From Trichomonas vaginalis G3 (lineage: Eukaryota; Parabasalia; Trichomonadida; Trichomonadidae), in contig NC_067207.1 of assembly GCF_026262505.1 (NCBI RefSeq), positions 14,600,082-14,664,081 on the forward strand: a DNA stretch of 64,000 bases, given 5' to 3'. The notes under the pieces were generated by a model. It was not told the DNA's origin, ran no database searches, and saw only the letters and a program-made list of their open reading frames with translations. Positions 1 through 9,623 of the stretch are shown piece by piece (within the stretch, counting starts at the first letter, position 1; every line of letters starts with the position of its first letter). The translations under genes were made by a program, and so were the position numbers.

Positions 1-640
1 GAGGAGTTTGAGGAGTAGTCTGAGGAGTTTGAGGAGTAGTCTGAGGAGTTTGAGGATAATCTGAGGAGTTTGAGGACTAGTCTGAGGATAATCTGAGGAG
101 TAGTCTGAGGAGTTTGAGGATAATTTGAGGAGTTTGAGGAGTAGTCTGAGGAGTTTGAGGATAATCTGAGGAGTTTGAGGAGTAGTCTGAGGATAATTTG
201 AGGAGTTTGAGGAGTAGTCTGAGGATAATTTGAGGAGTTTGAGGAGTAGTCTGAGGAGTTTGAGGATAATCTGAGGAGTTTGAGGACTAGTCTGAGGATA
301 ATCTGAGGAGGAGTCTGAGGAGTTTGAGGATAATCTGAGGAGTAGTTTCAGGAGTTTGAGGATAATCTGAGGAGTTTGAGGATAATCTGAGGAGGAATCT
401 GAGGATAATCTGAGGAGGAGTCTGAGGATAATCTGAGGAGTAGTTTCAGGAGTAGTCTGAGGACTAGACTCAGGACTAGTCTGATGAGGAGGACTCTAAG
501 GAGTAGTCTGAAGAGTAGTCTCAGGAGGAAGATCTGAGGAGGAGTCTTATGAGGAAGATCTGAGGAGTAGTCTGATGAGGAGGGGTCTAAGGAGTAGTCT
601 GAGGATGATCTGAGGATAACCTGATGACTAGTCTAGGAGT
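1..640. repeat. TGAGGA minisatellite
   Basis: The first 640 bases are a continuous tandem array built from short units beginning TGAGGA: a 9-base form (TGAGGAGTT), an 11-base form (TGAGGATAATC) and a 12-base form (TGAGGAGTAGTC), mixed in variable order. Units degenerate towards the right end, where CTAG and GATGAGGAG variants appear. TAG and TAA stops recur in it, so I do not call it coding. It continues past the left edge of the window. Confidence 0.9.
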
Positions 641-1470
641 GGTCTAATAAAAATGTAAAATATTTTCAAAGAAAAAATTCTATGAATTTTATATTTTAAT
701 TCTTAGCATTATACTGAATAAAATAAACATAAATATCAAAATTTGAAATTGAAAACGCCAAAAAATTGATAATCCACATTCAATATTTTGTAAGTGGCGT
801 ACATTTTGAATACTCGCCATACGCCTTGGAGTTCTCAATTTTGAATTCGCCTTTATTTGGGCGACCTCAGAAAAATACGCCATTAAGAAAATATTGTATG
901 AGATTTTAAATTTGAACACGCTCTACCTTAAGGAATTAAATTTATTAAGATATATTTATATATAATAAACGATTACTTAAAAAAAGTATTTCATCGCTTA
1001 TGTAAGTTTCAAAAAAATCACGAAAATAAAAAAATCAAGATTAAAATTTTATTTTTAATTTTTGAATTTCTCAAATGGCGAAATTTTTGGGCGAACAAAA
1101 AAAATGTACGCCCGGTCAAATGGCGTGTTTAACGCATCCCTAAAAACTTTTTTCCAAAATCCTCATGAATTAAGGGATTTTTGAATTTTAAGAATTTTTT
1201 TCGAATTTTTTCGAAAAAAAAATATTTTCAGAACAGCCTTAACGGCTAAGATTTAGGAACAATGTTAAGTATCAAAAAGAAAGGAGGTCTGATATAGACT
1301 GTAATAAACAGAAATTCATCAAAAGTGACAGCTCTCAATTTTTTGACATTTGTAAATTCTAAATTGAATGAGAAAAATGAAATAATACTAAGCATAATAC
1401 ACTATTCTAGATTTAATTATAATTAGGAAAAAGTTAGTTTTGAGAGTACTTTTCATAGGCATATAGAATG
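641..1470. other. AT-rich intergenic DNA, no gene seen
   Basis: I see no supportable gene. The stretch is AT-rich with long A and T runs. A 26-base segment at 1305-1330 is repeated inverted at 2523-2548, just outside the large palindrome, which suggests that an older and wider inverted repeat surrounds it. Confidence 0.5.
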
Positions 1471-2393
1471 AAATCTTCTGAAAAATAATATCACATAAAC
1501 TCATATTATTTTCTAATATATAACTATTTTATATAAAAATCAAATTCAATGATCTTAAAAGCGAAGGATAAACCTCAAAATTTACGAATATAATGAGTGG
1601 GAATATAATGCTTATCTATCATAAAACCATATGAAATATCAATTTTTGCTTTACGCCTAATTTTTGACGACAATTAGCAAAAAATGTTAAATGTTAACAC
1701 TCAGTCCATTTGAATATGAAAAATAAAATTGACTTTGATTAAATGTTTTTATTTATCATGCAATTCTTCTTGCGACCAAAGATTTGAATAAAAGTTCAAA
1801 AAATAAGATAGCTTAAAAAATAATATACGGTAGTGTTTACTAATAGATGAATAGTATATAAATTCTATTAAAATGGATTTGATCCAAAAAAATATAAAAC
1901 CAAAAATAATTGTTATAATTTAAATGAAGAAGTAATTTAAAACGATTTTATTTATGATCAAATTTTATATATTTTTTTGGATCAAATCCATTTTAATAGA
2001 ATTTATATACTATTCATCTATTAGTAAACACTACCGTATATTATTTTTTAAGCTATCTTATTTTTTGAACTTTTATTCAAATCTTTGGTCGCAAGAAGAA
2101 TTGCATGATAAATAAAAACATTTAATCAAAGTCAATTTTATTTTTCATATTCAAATGGACTGAGTGTTAACATTTAACATTTTTTGCTAATTGTCGTCAA
2201 AAATTAGGCGTAAAGCAAAAATTGATATTTCATATGGTTTTATGATAGATAAGCATTATATTCCCACTCATTATATTCGTAAATTTTGAGGTTTATCCTT
2301 CGCTTTTAAGATCATTGAATTTGATTTTTATATAAAATAGTTATATATTAGAAAATAATATGAGTTTATGTGATATTATTTTTCAGAAGATTT
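1471..2393. repeat. 923-bp palindrome with 426-bp arms
   Basis: The arms 1471-1896 and 1968-2393 are reverse complements and flank a 71-base spacer. Paired positions keep a constant coordinate sum of 3864 at both ends and at the interior points I compared, so there are no net indels. No coding frame lies in the arms. I could not find a target-site duplication outside the arms, so it is either a foldback-type element, a recent inverted duplication or an assembly artefact. Confidence 0.85.
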
Positions 2394-3286
2394 TGTGTTC
2401 TTCTTCAAAATTTTATTTTTTATTAAAAAGAATCTTTACAAAATATACATTTACTTTAATTAATATTTAAAAACGTGCTCTATCAAAAGTTCCAAAAATT
2501 CAATATTTTAGCTTTTCTGAGGTGTCACTTTTGATGAATTTCTGTTTACAACAAGACAACATATATCGTTGAAGGTTGAAAAAATCTCTAATATTTGAGC
2601 CCAAAATTTCAAATTTTGATTTTTTGAAAAAAGAGGCCACCCGTATGTACGTTTATTTGAGAGGAGGAGGATTATATTTTTGAAAGGGTGAAACATTATG
2701 AATATGTTAATTATATAATAATATGTATTATTATAAAAAAGAAAAAATAAAGCACGTTAAAATTTTTCTTTCTTGATTTTTTACAAAATCTACTTAGAAT
2801 TATGCAAAATATGACTAAATAATTTATACATGGCACGGCGGGCGCAAAAAGTGACAAAATAGAATACCTATGGTGGCAAGACAAAGGAAACATTTTTGTA
2901 AGGCAAACATTATATCAAATACCTTTACTTTGTAATAAGAAATATAATTATCACGAAATTACAAATAAATATTGTTTAATATAATTAATAGCAAAATTCT
3001 TTTTTATTATTTCCCTTAAGACCTTACTTATTAAGTATACGTATAACAAGCTTGTACTGCATGTATTAGTTAATAGAACAAAAGAAAATGAGCTCAAATG
3101 AAAAAAATTTTCATGCTATTTTGGAAATATGCATATTCGAAGTATGAGAGTTGTAAACACTGAGAATTTTAAGCTTTGGTTGATGATAGTCTTTAATTTT
3201 TCTTGAAGTAGTAAATTATTTGATATGAAAATTTAATGGCCAGCATAATCAATCGTGCGTTTCGTTTCTTGATTGAGAAACGATGA
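2394..3286. other. Intergenic DNA, no gene seen
   Basis: AT-rich DNA in which I cannot support a gene. A short GC-rich patch near 2830-2850 (GGCACGGCGGGCGC) resembles the GC-rich mini-hairpin repeats further right. Short open frames here have no recognisable protein features. Confidence 0.4.
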
Positions 3287-3499
3287 TTGTGTGCTAATGA
3301 ATTATTGCGTCTGACAGGTTATGATTATGGATACCTGAAATTAAGCTTTTATGGGAAACATCACCGAGCGCCATTTGGCGCCCCTAATGCTGTTTCTATC
3401 GGTATGATTAAGGAGCTTTCTTATGCACTTTCATCACTTGAACTTGAACGCTACAAGATATATGCCCCCCTCCCAATGGGAGGTGGGAGCAAAAATTGA
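3287..3499 (+). pseudogene. Possible short gene fragment with GC-rich hairpins
   Basis: A 70-codon frame that I do not recognise. Its first third (LLRLTGYDYGYLKLSF) and middle (IGMIKELSYALSSLELERY) look more protein-like than the surrounding AT-rich DNA. Two GC-rich hairpins are embedded in it, GCGCC-ATTT-GGCGC near 3370 and CCTCCC-AAT-GGGAGG near 3470. It may be a remnant of a transposase or other mobile gene. I do not believe it is a complete functional gene. Confidence 0.25.
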
Positions 3500-3530
3500 A
3501 ATGTTTACATTGATTTTTGAATACTTTACA

Positions 3531-4430
3531 AGCGCCCCTCCCAGTGGGCGCGGGCGCAAGTGATCGGGTCAAAAAAAATCATAAAAATATTCAAAATTGC
3601 GATTTTAATAGATGTTTAAGAAGTAAATTTATTAATAACGATATTTCATAGTACAAAATGTGTTCAATCTCTTCGTAAATCATTCAAAAAAATCAAAAGA
3701 ATTTCCAAAATTCAATTTTTTTAGTAAAATTTATATCTTTTTCTATCATCTCCTCCCCACCAGTGGGAGCCACCGGAGGCTAGGGTTGTACAAACTGGCA
3801 CGCCTGCTGGCACACCTTTTTTGGCCAGCTGGCACGATTTTTTTAAAAAACACATTAAAAAAGTCACTTTTTGCCCCATCTAATGAGATTTTTTTTACAA
3901 TTTTTTCCCCTTATTTTTCAATTTAGATATGATTTTAAGCTCTCCAAATTGAAGTTTACCTGATGTTTCTTAGTTTTTATGATAATAAAATGTTGCAAAG
4001 TTAAGTTTGGATTCAATAAATTTAAGAAAATTTTATTTTACAATGAAATTATAAGAAAGGATGTTTTTATCCTATGTCAAAGAGAATACATTTGTAGATC
4101 CCGACTTTTGACATGGTTGAAAATTCCAAAAAAAAATTCAAAATTTAAAAAAAAAATTAAAAAATATAAATTTCATGTTAAAAAATGATTTTTGAAATTT
4201 TTTTGGAAAAATAGAATGTCATATTTTTATGTTTTATTGCTATTTTTTACGAAATCAATAAAATATTTGTTAATTTGGCTGAGATTATAAATAAAATCTT
4301 TCTAAATCTTGCAATTGATTGCTAAAATCTGTTTTATGTATTAATTGGCATTGAGATTCGTTATAAAAGAATGCGAATTATTTTGTATGAGTAAACGTAT
4401 TTTGTAAAATTTCAAATTCTCTTCTCTCAT
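3531..4430. other. Repeat-derived, AT-rich DNA
   Basis: No gene is supportable. A GC-rich block around 3755-3832 contains TAGGGTTGTACAAACTGGC at 3781 onwards, and a diverged copy lies in the opposite orientation at 6340-6402. The rest is AT-rich with long homopolymer runs and encodes only low-complexity Lys/Asn/Phe-rich frames. Confidence 0.5.
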
Positions 4431-4540
4431 TACTTACCTTAGATCTCTCGGCTTTTAGCTCTCAGATTTCGCTCATAGAACTCAGGTTTTAGTTATGTAC
4501 TCATAGATGTATCATTACTGCCCGCAGATCTCTCATTACT

Positions 4541-5637
4541 ACCTTACTAACCAGATCTTAACTCTCACCTTACTAACCAGATCTTAACTCTCATTACTAC
4601 CTTACTCATCAGATCTTAACTCTCATTACTACCTTACTAACCAGATCTTAACTCTCATTACTACCTTACTAACCAGATCTTAACTCTCATTACTACCTTA
4701 CTAACCAGATCTTAACTCTCATTACTACCTTACTAACCAGATCTTAACTCTCATTACTACCTTACTAACCAGATCTTAACTCTCATTACTACCTTACTAA
4801 CCAGATCTTAACTCTCATTACTACCTTACTAACCAGATCTTAACTCTCATTACTACCTTACTAACCAGATCTTAACTCTCATTACTACCTTACTAACCAG
4901 ATCTTAACTCTCATTACTACCTTACTAACCAGATCTTAACTCTCATTACTACCTTACTAACCAGATCTTAACTCTCATTACTACCTTACTAACCAGATCT
5001 TAACTCTCATTACTACCTTACTAACCAGATCTTAACTCTCATTACTACCTTACTAACCAGATCTTAACTCTCATTACTACCTTACTAACCAGATCTTAAC
5101 TCTCATTACTACCTTACTAACCAGATCTTAACTCTCATTACTACCTTACTAACCAGATCTTAACTCTCATTACTACCTTACTAACCAGATCTTAACTCTC
5201 ATTACTACCTTACTAACCAGATCTTAACTCTCATTACTACCTTACTAACCAGATCTTAACTCTCATTACTACCTTACTAACCAGATCTTAACTCTCATTA
5301 CTACCTTACTAACCAGATCTTAACTCTCATTACTACCTTACTAACCAGATCTTAACTCTCATTACTACCTTACTAACCAGATCTTAACTCTCATTACTAC
5401 CTTACTAACCAGATCTTAACTCTCATTACTACCTTACTAACCAGATCTTAACTCTCATTACTACCTTACTAACCAGATCTTAACTCTCATTACTACCTTA
5501 CTAACCAGATCTTAACTCTCATTACTACCTTACTAACCAGATCTTAACTCTCATTACTACCTTACTAACCAGATCTTAACTCTCATTACTACCTTACTAA
5601 CCAGATCTTAACTCTCATTACTACCTTACTCATCAGA
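4541..5637. repeat. 32-bp satellite array
   Basis: Roughly 34 head-to-tail copies of a 32-base unit (ACTCTCATTACTACC followed by TTACTAACCAGATCTTA) show almost no variation in the interior. Only the edge units differ, for example a shortened unit near 4561 and CATCAGAT variants at both ends. Degenerate relatives (CTCTC, CAGATTT) extend left to about 4430. The 32-base period makes the frame shift between units, and I see no evidence of coding. The homogeneity implies recent expansion. Confidence 0.95.
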
Positions 5638-6240
5638 TATCTAATTATTTACATATGATTTCTCACATCTCACTCAAGTCTCATTACTTACCCTATCTTT
5701 TTAACCTTTTCTGATAATTACTGAAATAACTAAATCCTTTTTTTAGTTTAATTCTGATATTAAATTTTTAAAATCTCTTTAATTTTTTGAACTACGCCTT
5801 TAATTTGTAATTGCCGATTTCACAGATTTGAACCATTTAATAAAATAACATTATTCAACTTAATCATATCAAACATGGTAGTTTGATTTTCAGATCTACA
5901 TTTTAAAAACCTCTTTATTATCTTGAGTTATACTTTTATTATATAATACCTGAGTTCATAACTGAAAACTCTTAATTAGAGTACAATATTCAACTTAATC
6001 ATAACAAGATTTGTTGAATTTCAAATTTGATTTATATCTTCCATCACTTAAAACTCTCACAGCTTACAATATAAGCTAAAAAGTATATTTTCATAGTAAT
6101 AAAATTAATTATTAAATTTTTTACTTTTTCCTTTCCAAAACTAGAAAAAAAGGAAGGGAAAAGGGAAAAAGAAGAAAGAAAAGAGAAAAAGAAAAAAAAA
6201 AGAAGAGAAAAGAAGAAAAAATAATAATGAGCATATTATA
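5638..6240. other. Intergenic DNA with an 80-base purine tract
   Basis: No gene seen. From about 6144 to 6222 the plus strand is almost pure purine (A/G), an uninterrupted polypurine/polypyrimidine tract. The rest is AT-rich unique-looking sequence following the satellite. Confidence 0.6.
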
Positions 6241-6260
6241 TAATTGTGGTCATAGGCCGA

Positions 6261-6440
6261 GTGGCGTGGAAAGGATGTCGCCCTTCGGGCTCCACCCTTT
6301 CCACGCCACGAGGCCCGATTTTTGGCCACTTTTTTGATTTTGGCCGCGTGCCAGCTCCTGGCAGGCGGCCCGCAAAATTGTGCCAGTTTGTACAACCCTA
6401 CCGGAGGCGCGGGCGGCTCCGCTGGCGCCAAAAAAGTAGC
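6261..6440. repeat. GC-rich hairpin repeat
   Basis: GTGGCGTGGAAAGG at 6261-6274 is the exact reverse complement of 6296-6309, giving a 14-base stem around a loop that itself contains GCCC-TTC-GGGC. Immediately right, about 6340-6402 is a diverged inverted copy of the block at about 3755-3832 (shared core TAGGGTTGTACAAACTGGCAC). It stands out sharply in base composition from the surrounding AT-rich DNA. Open frames across it on both strands are by-products of that composition. Confidence 0.7.
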
Positions 6441-6503
6441 GCCCATCGTGCCATGTATAAAATAATTATAAATTTCAAGTTAAATTTTAATTTTGATAAA
6501 TAA

Positions 6504-7404
6504 TTTAAATTTCAAAATATCAAGTTCAGTTCGACTATGTATGTAGTAATTCCTCAATAAAGTGCCAAAACCCTATTAAAATATATGAACATTTTCAACA
6601 TTTTAATGTTTTTATTTAAAAATTTGATGGAATATGAGCTTCAAACAATTATTATGTAAATAAAAATAATTAAATATATGTATTTATTCGTATTACAACC
6701 GTAGTAAGTCGATTCTTCCTTTCTTCTACTGAGATTTGAATTTGATTTCGAATTGTAAAGAGATTCAAAGGGAAAATACTAGCGGATAAAAACTACCTCC
6801 ATGAAAGGGTCATAATGGACTCAAGTTGTATTTTTTGATATTTTTTGCTTTTCGAGCCTAAATAGGTAGCCAAGATAATGCCTAAAAATAAGGTTCTAAA
6901 TTCTGAAGTTTACATGATCCTCTCGTGTGCACCCTTAATAGCTGTATTTTTAATCAAACAATTGGTACACCAATTTACATTAATCACAAAAAAAATGAGA
7001 TTATTTTAAAATTAACATGTAAGAGAGGCTCACCATTTGATTAATTTTGGAAATTCACTTCTATCTCATTTTATTTCTTCAAATTCAATGGGTAACACAG
7101 ACAATTAAATAGAAAACTTGGAAAATGATCACGTAATACTTCTCTCAAAACTCGACTTCCAGAATATTTTTCCTTCAATATGTTATTTATTGAATTATAA
7201 TAAAAGGAGCAGATTATCGGCTAACATAGAGTAATAGAATATATCAAAGGTTCATTATGCTGTGATTCCATGCATTGCATTTTCCATCGACATGGATGAA
7301 GCCCAAAATGAATTTTCCCCATCATCATGTCTAGTCGTTTCATTTTAAAGATGAAAAAATAGTTCTGCGTTGACTATCAAGTTTATTTTTTGTAAAAAAA
7401 TCAA
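6504..7404. other. Intergenic DNA upstream of the TMEM18-like gene
   Basis: Nine hundred AT-rich bases with no supportable gene, RNA or repeat that I can recognise. Confidence 0.4.
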
Positions 7405-7857
7405 ATGAGTGGAGTTCCAGTTTCTTACGAAGTTTATGACGGATCAACATTTCTCCAAGCGGCCTTACAATCAATCCTTTGTGTCAACTACTTTGACATC
7501 CCATTAATTGTCTATTTTGTTGCTCTTGGAACTTTCTTTTACATATCTCGCAAAGTTAGAAACAGTACATTTTTATTAACAATTATTTACTTTATCTCCA
7601 TCTCTTGCGTATGCTTTACCGAAAATGTCAATGCATATTTCAACGAAAATTGGGAACAATATAAATTCTCAAATAATTACTTCGATCCAGAATGTGTTTT
7701 CATTTTCATTTTCTGGACAGCTCCATTTTCGATTATTTCGACCGGCATTACCTTTGGATTTTTCTTCGATCTTTGCAAATCTATTGCAGTTCATCGTTTC
7801 TTCAGTACAATTCTTCCTACTGTTAAGAATGAGGAATCTAAACCAAAGGAAAAGTAA
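7405..7857 (+). CDS. TMEM18-like membrane protein
   Basis: The 150-residue product matches the TMEM18 family pattern. It has an N-terminal stretch, a hydrophobic segment at about 33-50, a second at about 58-75 leading into an acidic/aromatic segment (ENVNAYFNENWEQYKFSNNY), then FDPECVFIFIFWTAPF, which matches the family hallmark of 'YFD...F+S..FS.P', then a last hydrophobic segment and a Lys/Glu-rich tail ending KPKEK. TMEM18 proteins are small inner-nuclear-envelope or ER membrane proteins with a charged C-terminal tail; their molecular role is poorly settled. Length is close to the family's usual 140-160 residues. The ATG is the first in frame. A frame in +2 over the same bases is a shadow. 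Confidence 0.75.
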   Translation: MSGVPVSYEVYDGSTFLQAALQSILCVNYFDIPLIVYFVALGTFFYISRKVRNSTFLLTIIYFISISCVCFTENVNAYFNENWEQYKFSNNYFDPECVFIFIFWTAPFSIISTGITFGFFFDLCKSIAVHRFFSTILPTVKNEESKPKEK

Positions 7858-8238
7858 TTACCATGATTGCATTTACTCCATTTTTATTTGTAAGTAAAAA
7901 TTTTTTATTATTTGTTTCAGCCATATCAAATAATGCTTTTATCACAATATTTTCATTGACTACTTAACTAATTCAAAAGTATTTTAGGCATTAGATTCTA
8001 ATTTAAAATTGTATCAATTTTATGGCAATAATTGCTGGATGTGTTAGATAGCTAGTAACAATTCGATTAAATTATTCAAAACCGATTGAACGATGAAAGC
8101 ATTATATATTTATGCTTGAAATAGAATCTCATGCAATTATCAAATTGTAATCTATAAAATTGATAAAATAAGCAAATAGCCCTTGTAGTGGTCTTTATTG
8201 TTTTTCAAGATCAAGTGTTGAAACGGGAGTTCTGCCAT

Positions 8239-9504
8239 ATGCTTTTCCGTAGAAAGTGGAGATTTCTCTATCTTTCGAGGAAACAATGGAAATGGATCAT
8301 AATTATCTTTATCATTTCTATTGCATTGCGATGTTTTTGGGTAGGACATCCAGATTCTGTCGTTTTTGATGAAGTTCACTTTGGATATTTCACAAACAGT
8401 TATATAACAGGAGAAAATCATTTCGATATTCATCCACCATTAGCAAAATTGATCTTTTATTGTACATCTAAGGCAATTGGATATGACGGATCCTTCAATT
8501 TTTCATCAACAGACCCAAAATATAATTCATCTTTTTATATTAGTCTAAGAAGAACATCAGCAATAGCATCTTCGTTTATAGCACCGCTAATTACAACATC
8601 CTTAATGCTTCAACACATATCAACACCAAGTTCCGTTCTTGCAGGATTCATTTCTACCTTTGATTATATTACAGTAACACAATCGAGACTAATTTTGACA
8701 GATTCATTCCTTTACCTTTTCGTTACGCTCACTATTTTCGCATCATCACTTCTATATAGAAAACAAAAATTATCTTACATGATACTACAAGCATTCTTTG
8801 CAGGATGCGCTATCTCAGTTAAATTCACAGCTGGTGGCGTGCTTGCTTATATTGCAGCACAGCATATTTACTTTTTATATCGCCAAAAAGGTTTCTTTCT
8901 TAAATTAGTCGGAAGAGGAATATTGATTGCAACAATTGCATTTTCTGTACTCTTTGCAACAATATTTATCCATTTCAAACTCTTGACAAAACCAGGTTAC
9001 GGAGATTTGTATTTTAATTCAGAGTTTAAGACATATGGATTCTTTAGAAAGGCAGTAACACTTATCTATTTGATGATCAAATACAACAGATCTGTTACAA
9101 GTGATCATCCAGCAGCAACAAGATGGTATCAGTGGCCATTATCGTTGTACGGAGCTCTTCCGCTTTGGAATAAGGATGGTATTATAGGATTGAACTTATA
9201 TATCAATCTTACTGCCACTGTTTTTGCTTTTTTGGGTGCTATCACTGGAATATATAATTTAGAACTAGAAAGCATAGGATATCTATGCAGTTATATTCCA
9301 TTTATATTTATTAAGCGTTCTACATTTCTATATCACTATGAAATTCCAGTTATTTTTGGAATATTTTGTAGTGCAAAATTTATTGATGATTTCAATAAGG
9401 AAGACAGAGATCTGACAGCCAAAGTAATATCCATCACAGCTGCATGTGTTTTCCTTCTATTTGTTCCGAATGTTTATGGCATTTACTCTCCAATCACTCT
9501 GTAA
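8239..9504 (+). CDS. Short protein O-mannosyltransferase-like (GT39) enzyme
   Basis: The protein of about 421 residues carries the PMT hallmarks: FDEVHFGYF near the N-terminus and DIHPPLAKL shortly after, the acidic residues and HPPL being in the first luminal loop of dolichyl-phosphate-mannose:protein mannosyltransferases. Later come TRWYQWPLSLYG and IKRSTFLYHYEIP, matching the conserved W.W and 'R.TFLYHY' segments. Roughly nine or ten hydrophobic segments are visible. Known family members transfer mannose from Dol-P-Man to Ser/Thr in the ER lumen and are usually 700-900 residues with central MIR domains. MIR domains are absent here, so this is the core membrane fold only. I start at the ATG at 8239; an earlier in-frame GTG at 8188 is not needed. 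It lies 119 bases before another GT-C-like gene on the same strand. Confidence 0.8.
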   Translation: MLFRRKWRFLYLSRKQWKWIIIIFIISIALRCFWVGHPDSVVFDEVHFGYFTNSYITGENHFDIHPPLAKLIFYCTSKAIGYDGSFNFSSTDPKYNSSFYISLRRTSAIASSFIAPLITTSLMLQHISTPSSVLAGFISTFDYITVTQSRLILTDSFLYLFVTLTIFASSLLYRKQKLSYMILQAFFAGCAISVKFTAGGVLAYIAAQHIYFLYRQKGFFLKLVGRGILIATIAFSVLFATIFIHFKLLTKPGYGDLYFNSEFKTYGFFRKAVTLIYLMIKYNRSVTSDHPAATRWYQWPLSLYGALPLWNKDGIIGLNLYINLTATVFAFLGAITGIYNLELESIGYLCSYIPFIFIKRSTFLYHYEIPVIFGIFCSAKFIDDFNKEDRDLTAKVISITAACVFLLFVPNVYGIYSPITL

Positions 9505-9623
9505 ATGCAATAAATACAAAGATATTAGCTAGTTTGTTTGTAATATTAAATAATTTTCTGTAATTACTATTATTATATTTTTCTGACACGTAAAATCAAC
9601 ATTTTATTTGTCAAAATCCAAAA

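Noticed and set aside
1471-2393. Palindrome as a classical MITE or DNA transposon
   Set aside because: No target duplication at the outer edges and no terminal motif of a known family; kept as an unexplained palindrome.
4541-5637. Regular 32-base periodicity suggesting a CRISPR array
   Set aside because: There are no spacers; the unit repeats head to tail without unique sequence between, in a eukaryotic context.
6141-6503. Two overlapping frames of 85-101 codons on opposite strands
   Set aside because: They derive from a GC-rich hairpin repeat and a purine tract and have no protein family features.
8188-8238. GTG start extending the PMT-like protein
   Set aside because: The extension has no PMT similarity, and an ATG directly before the basic N-terminus is available.
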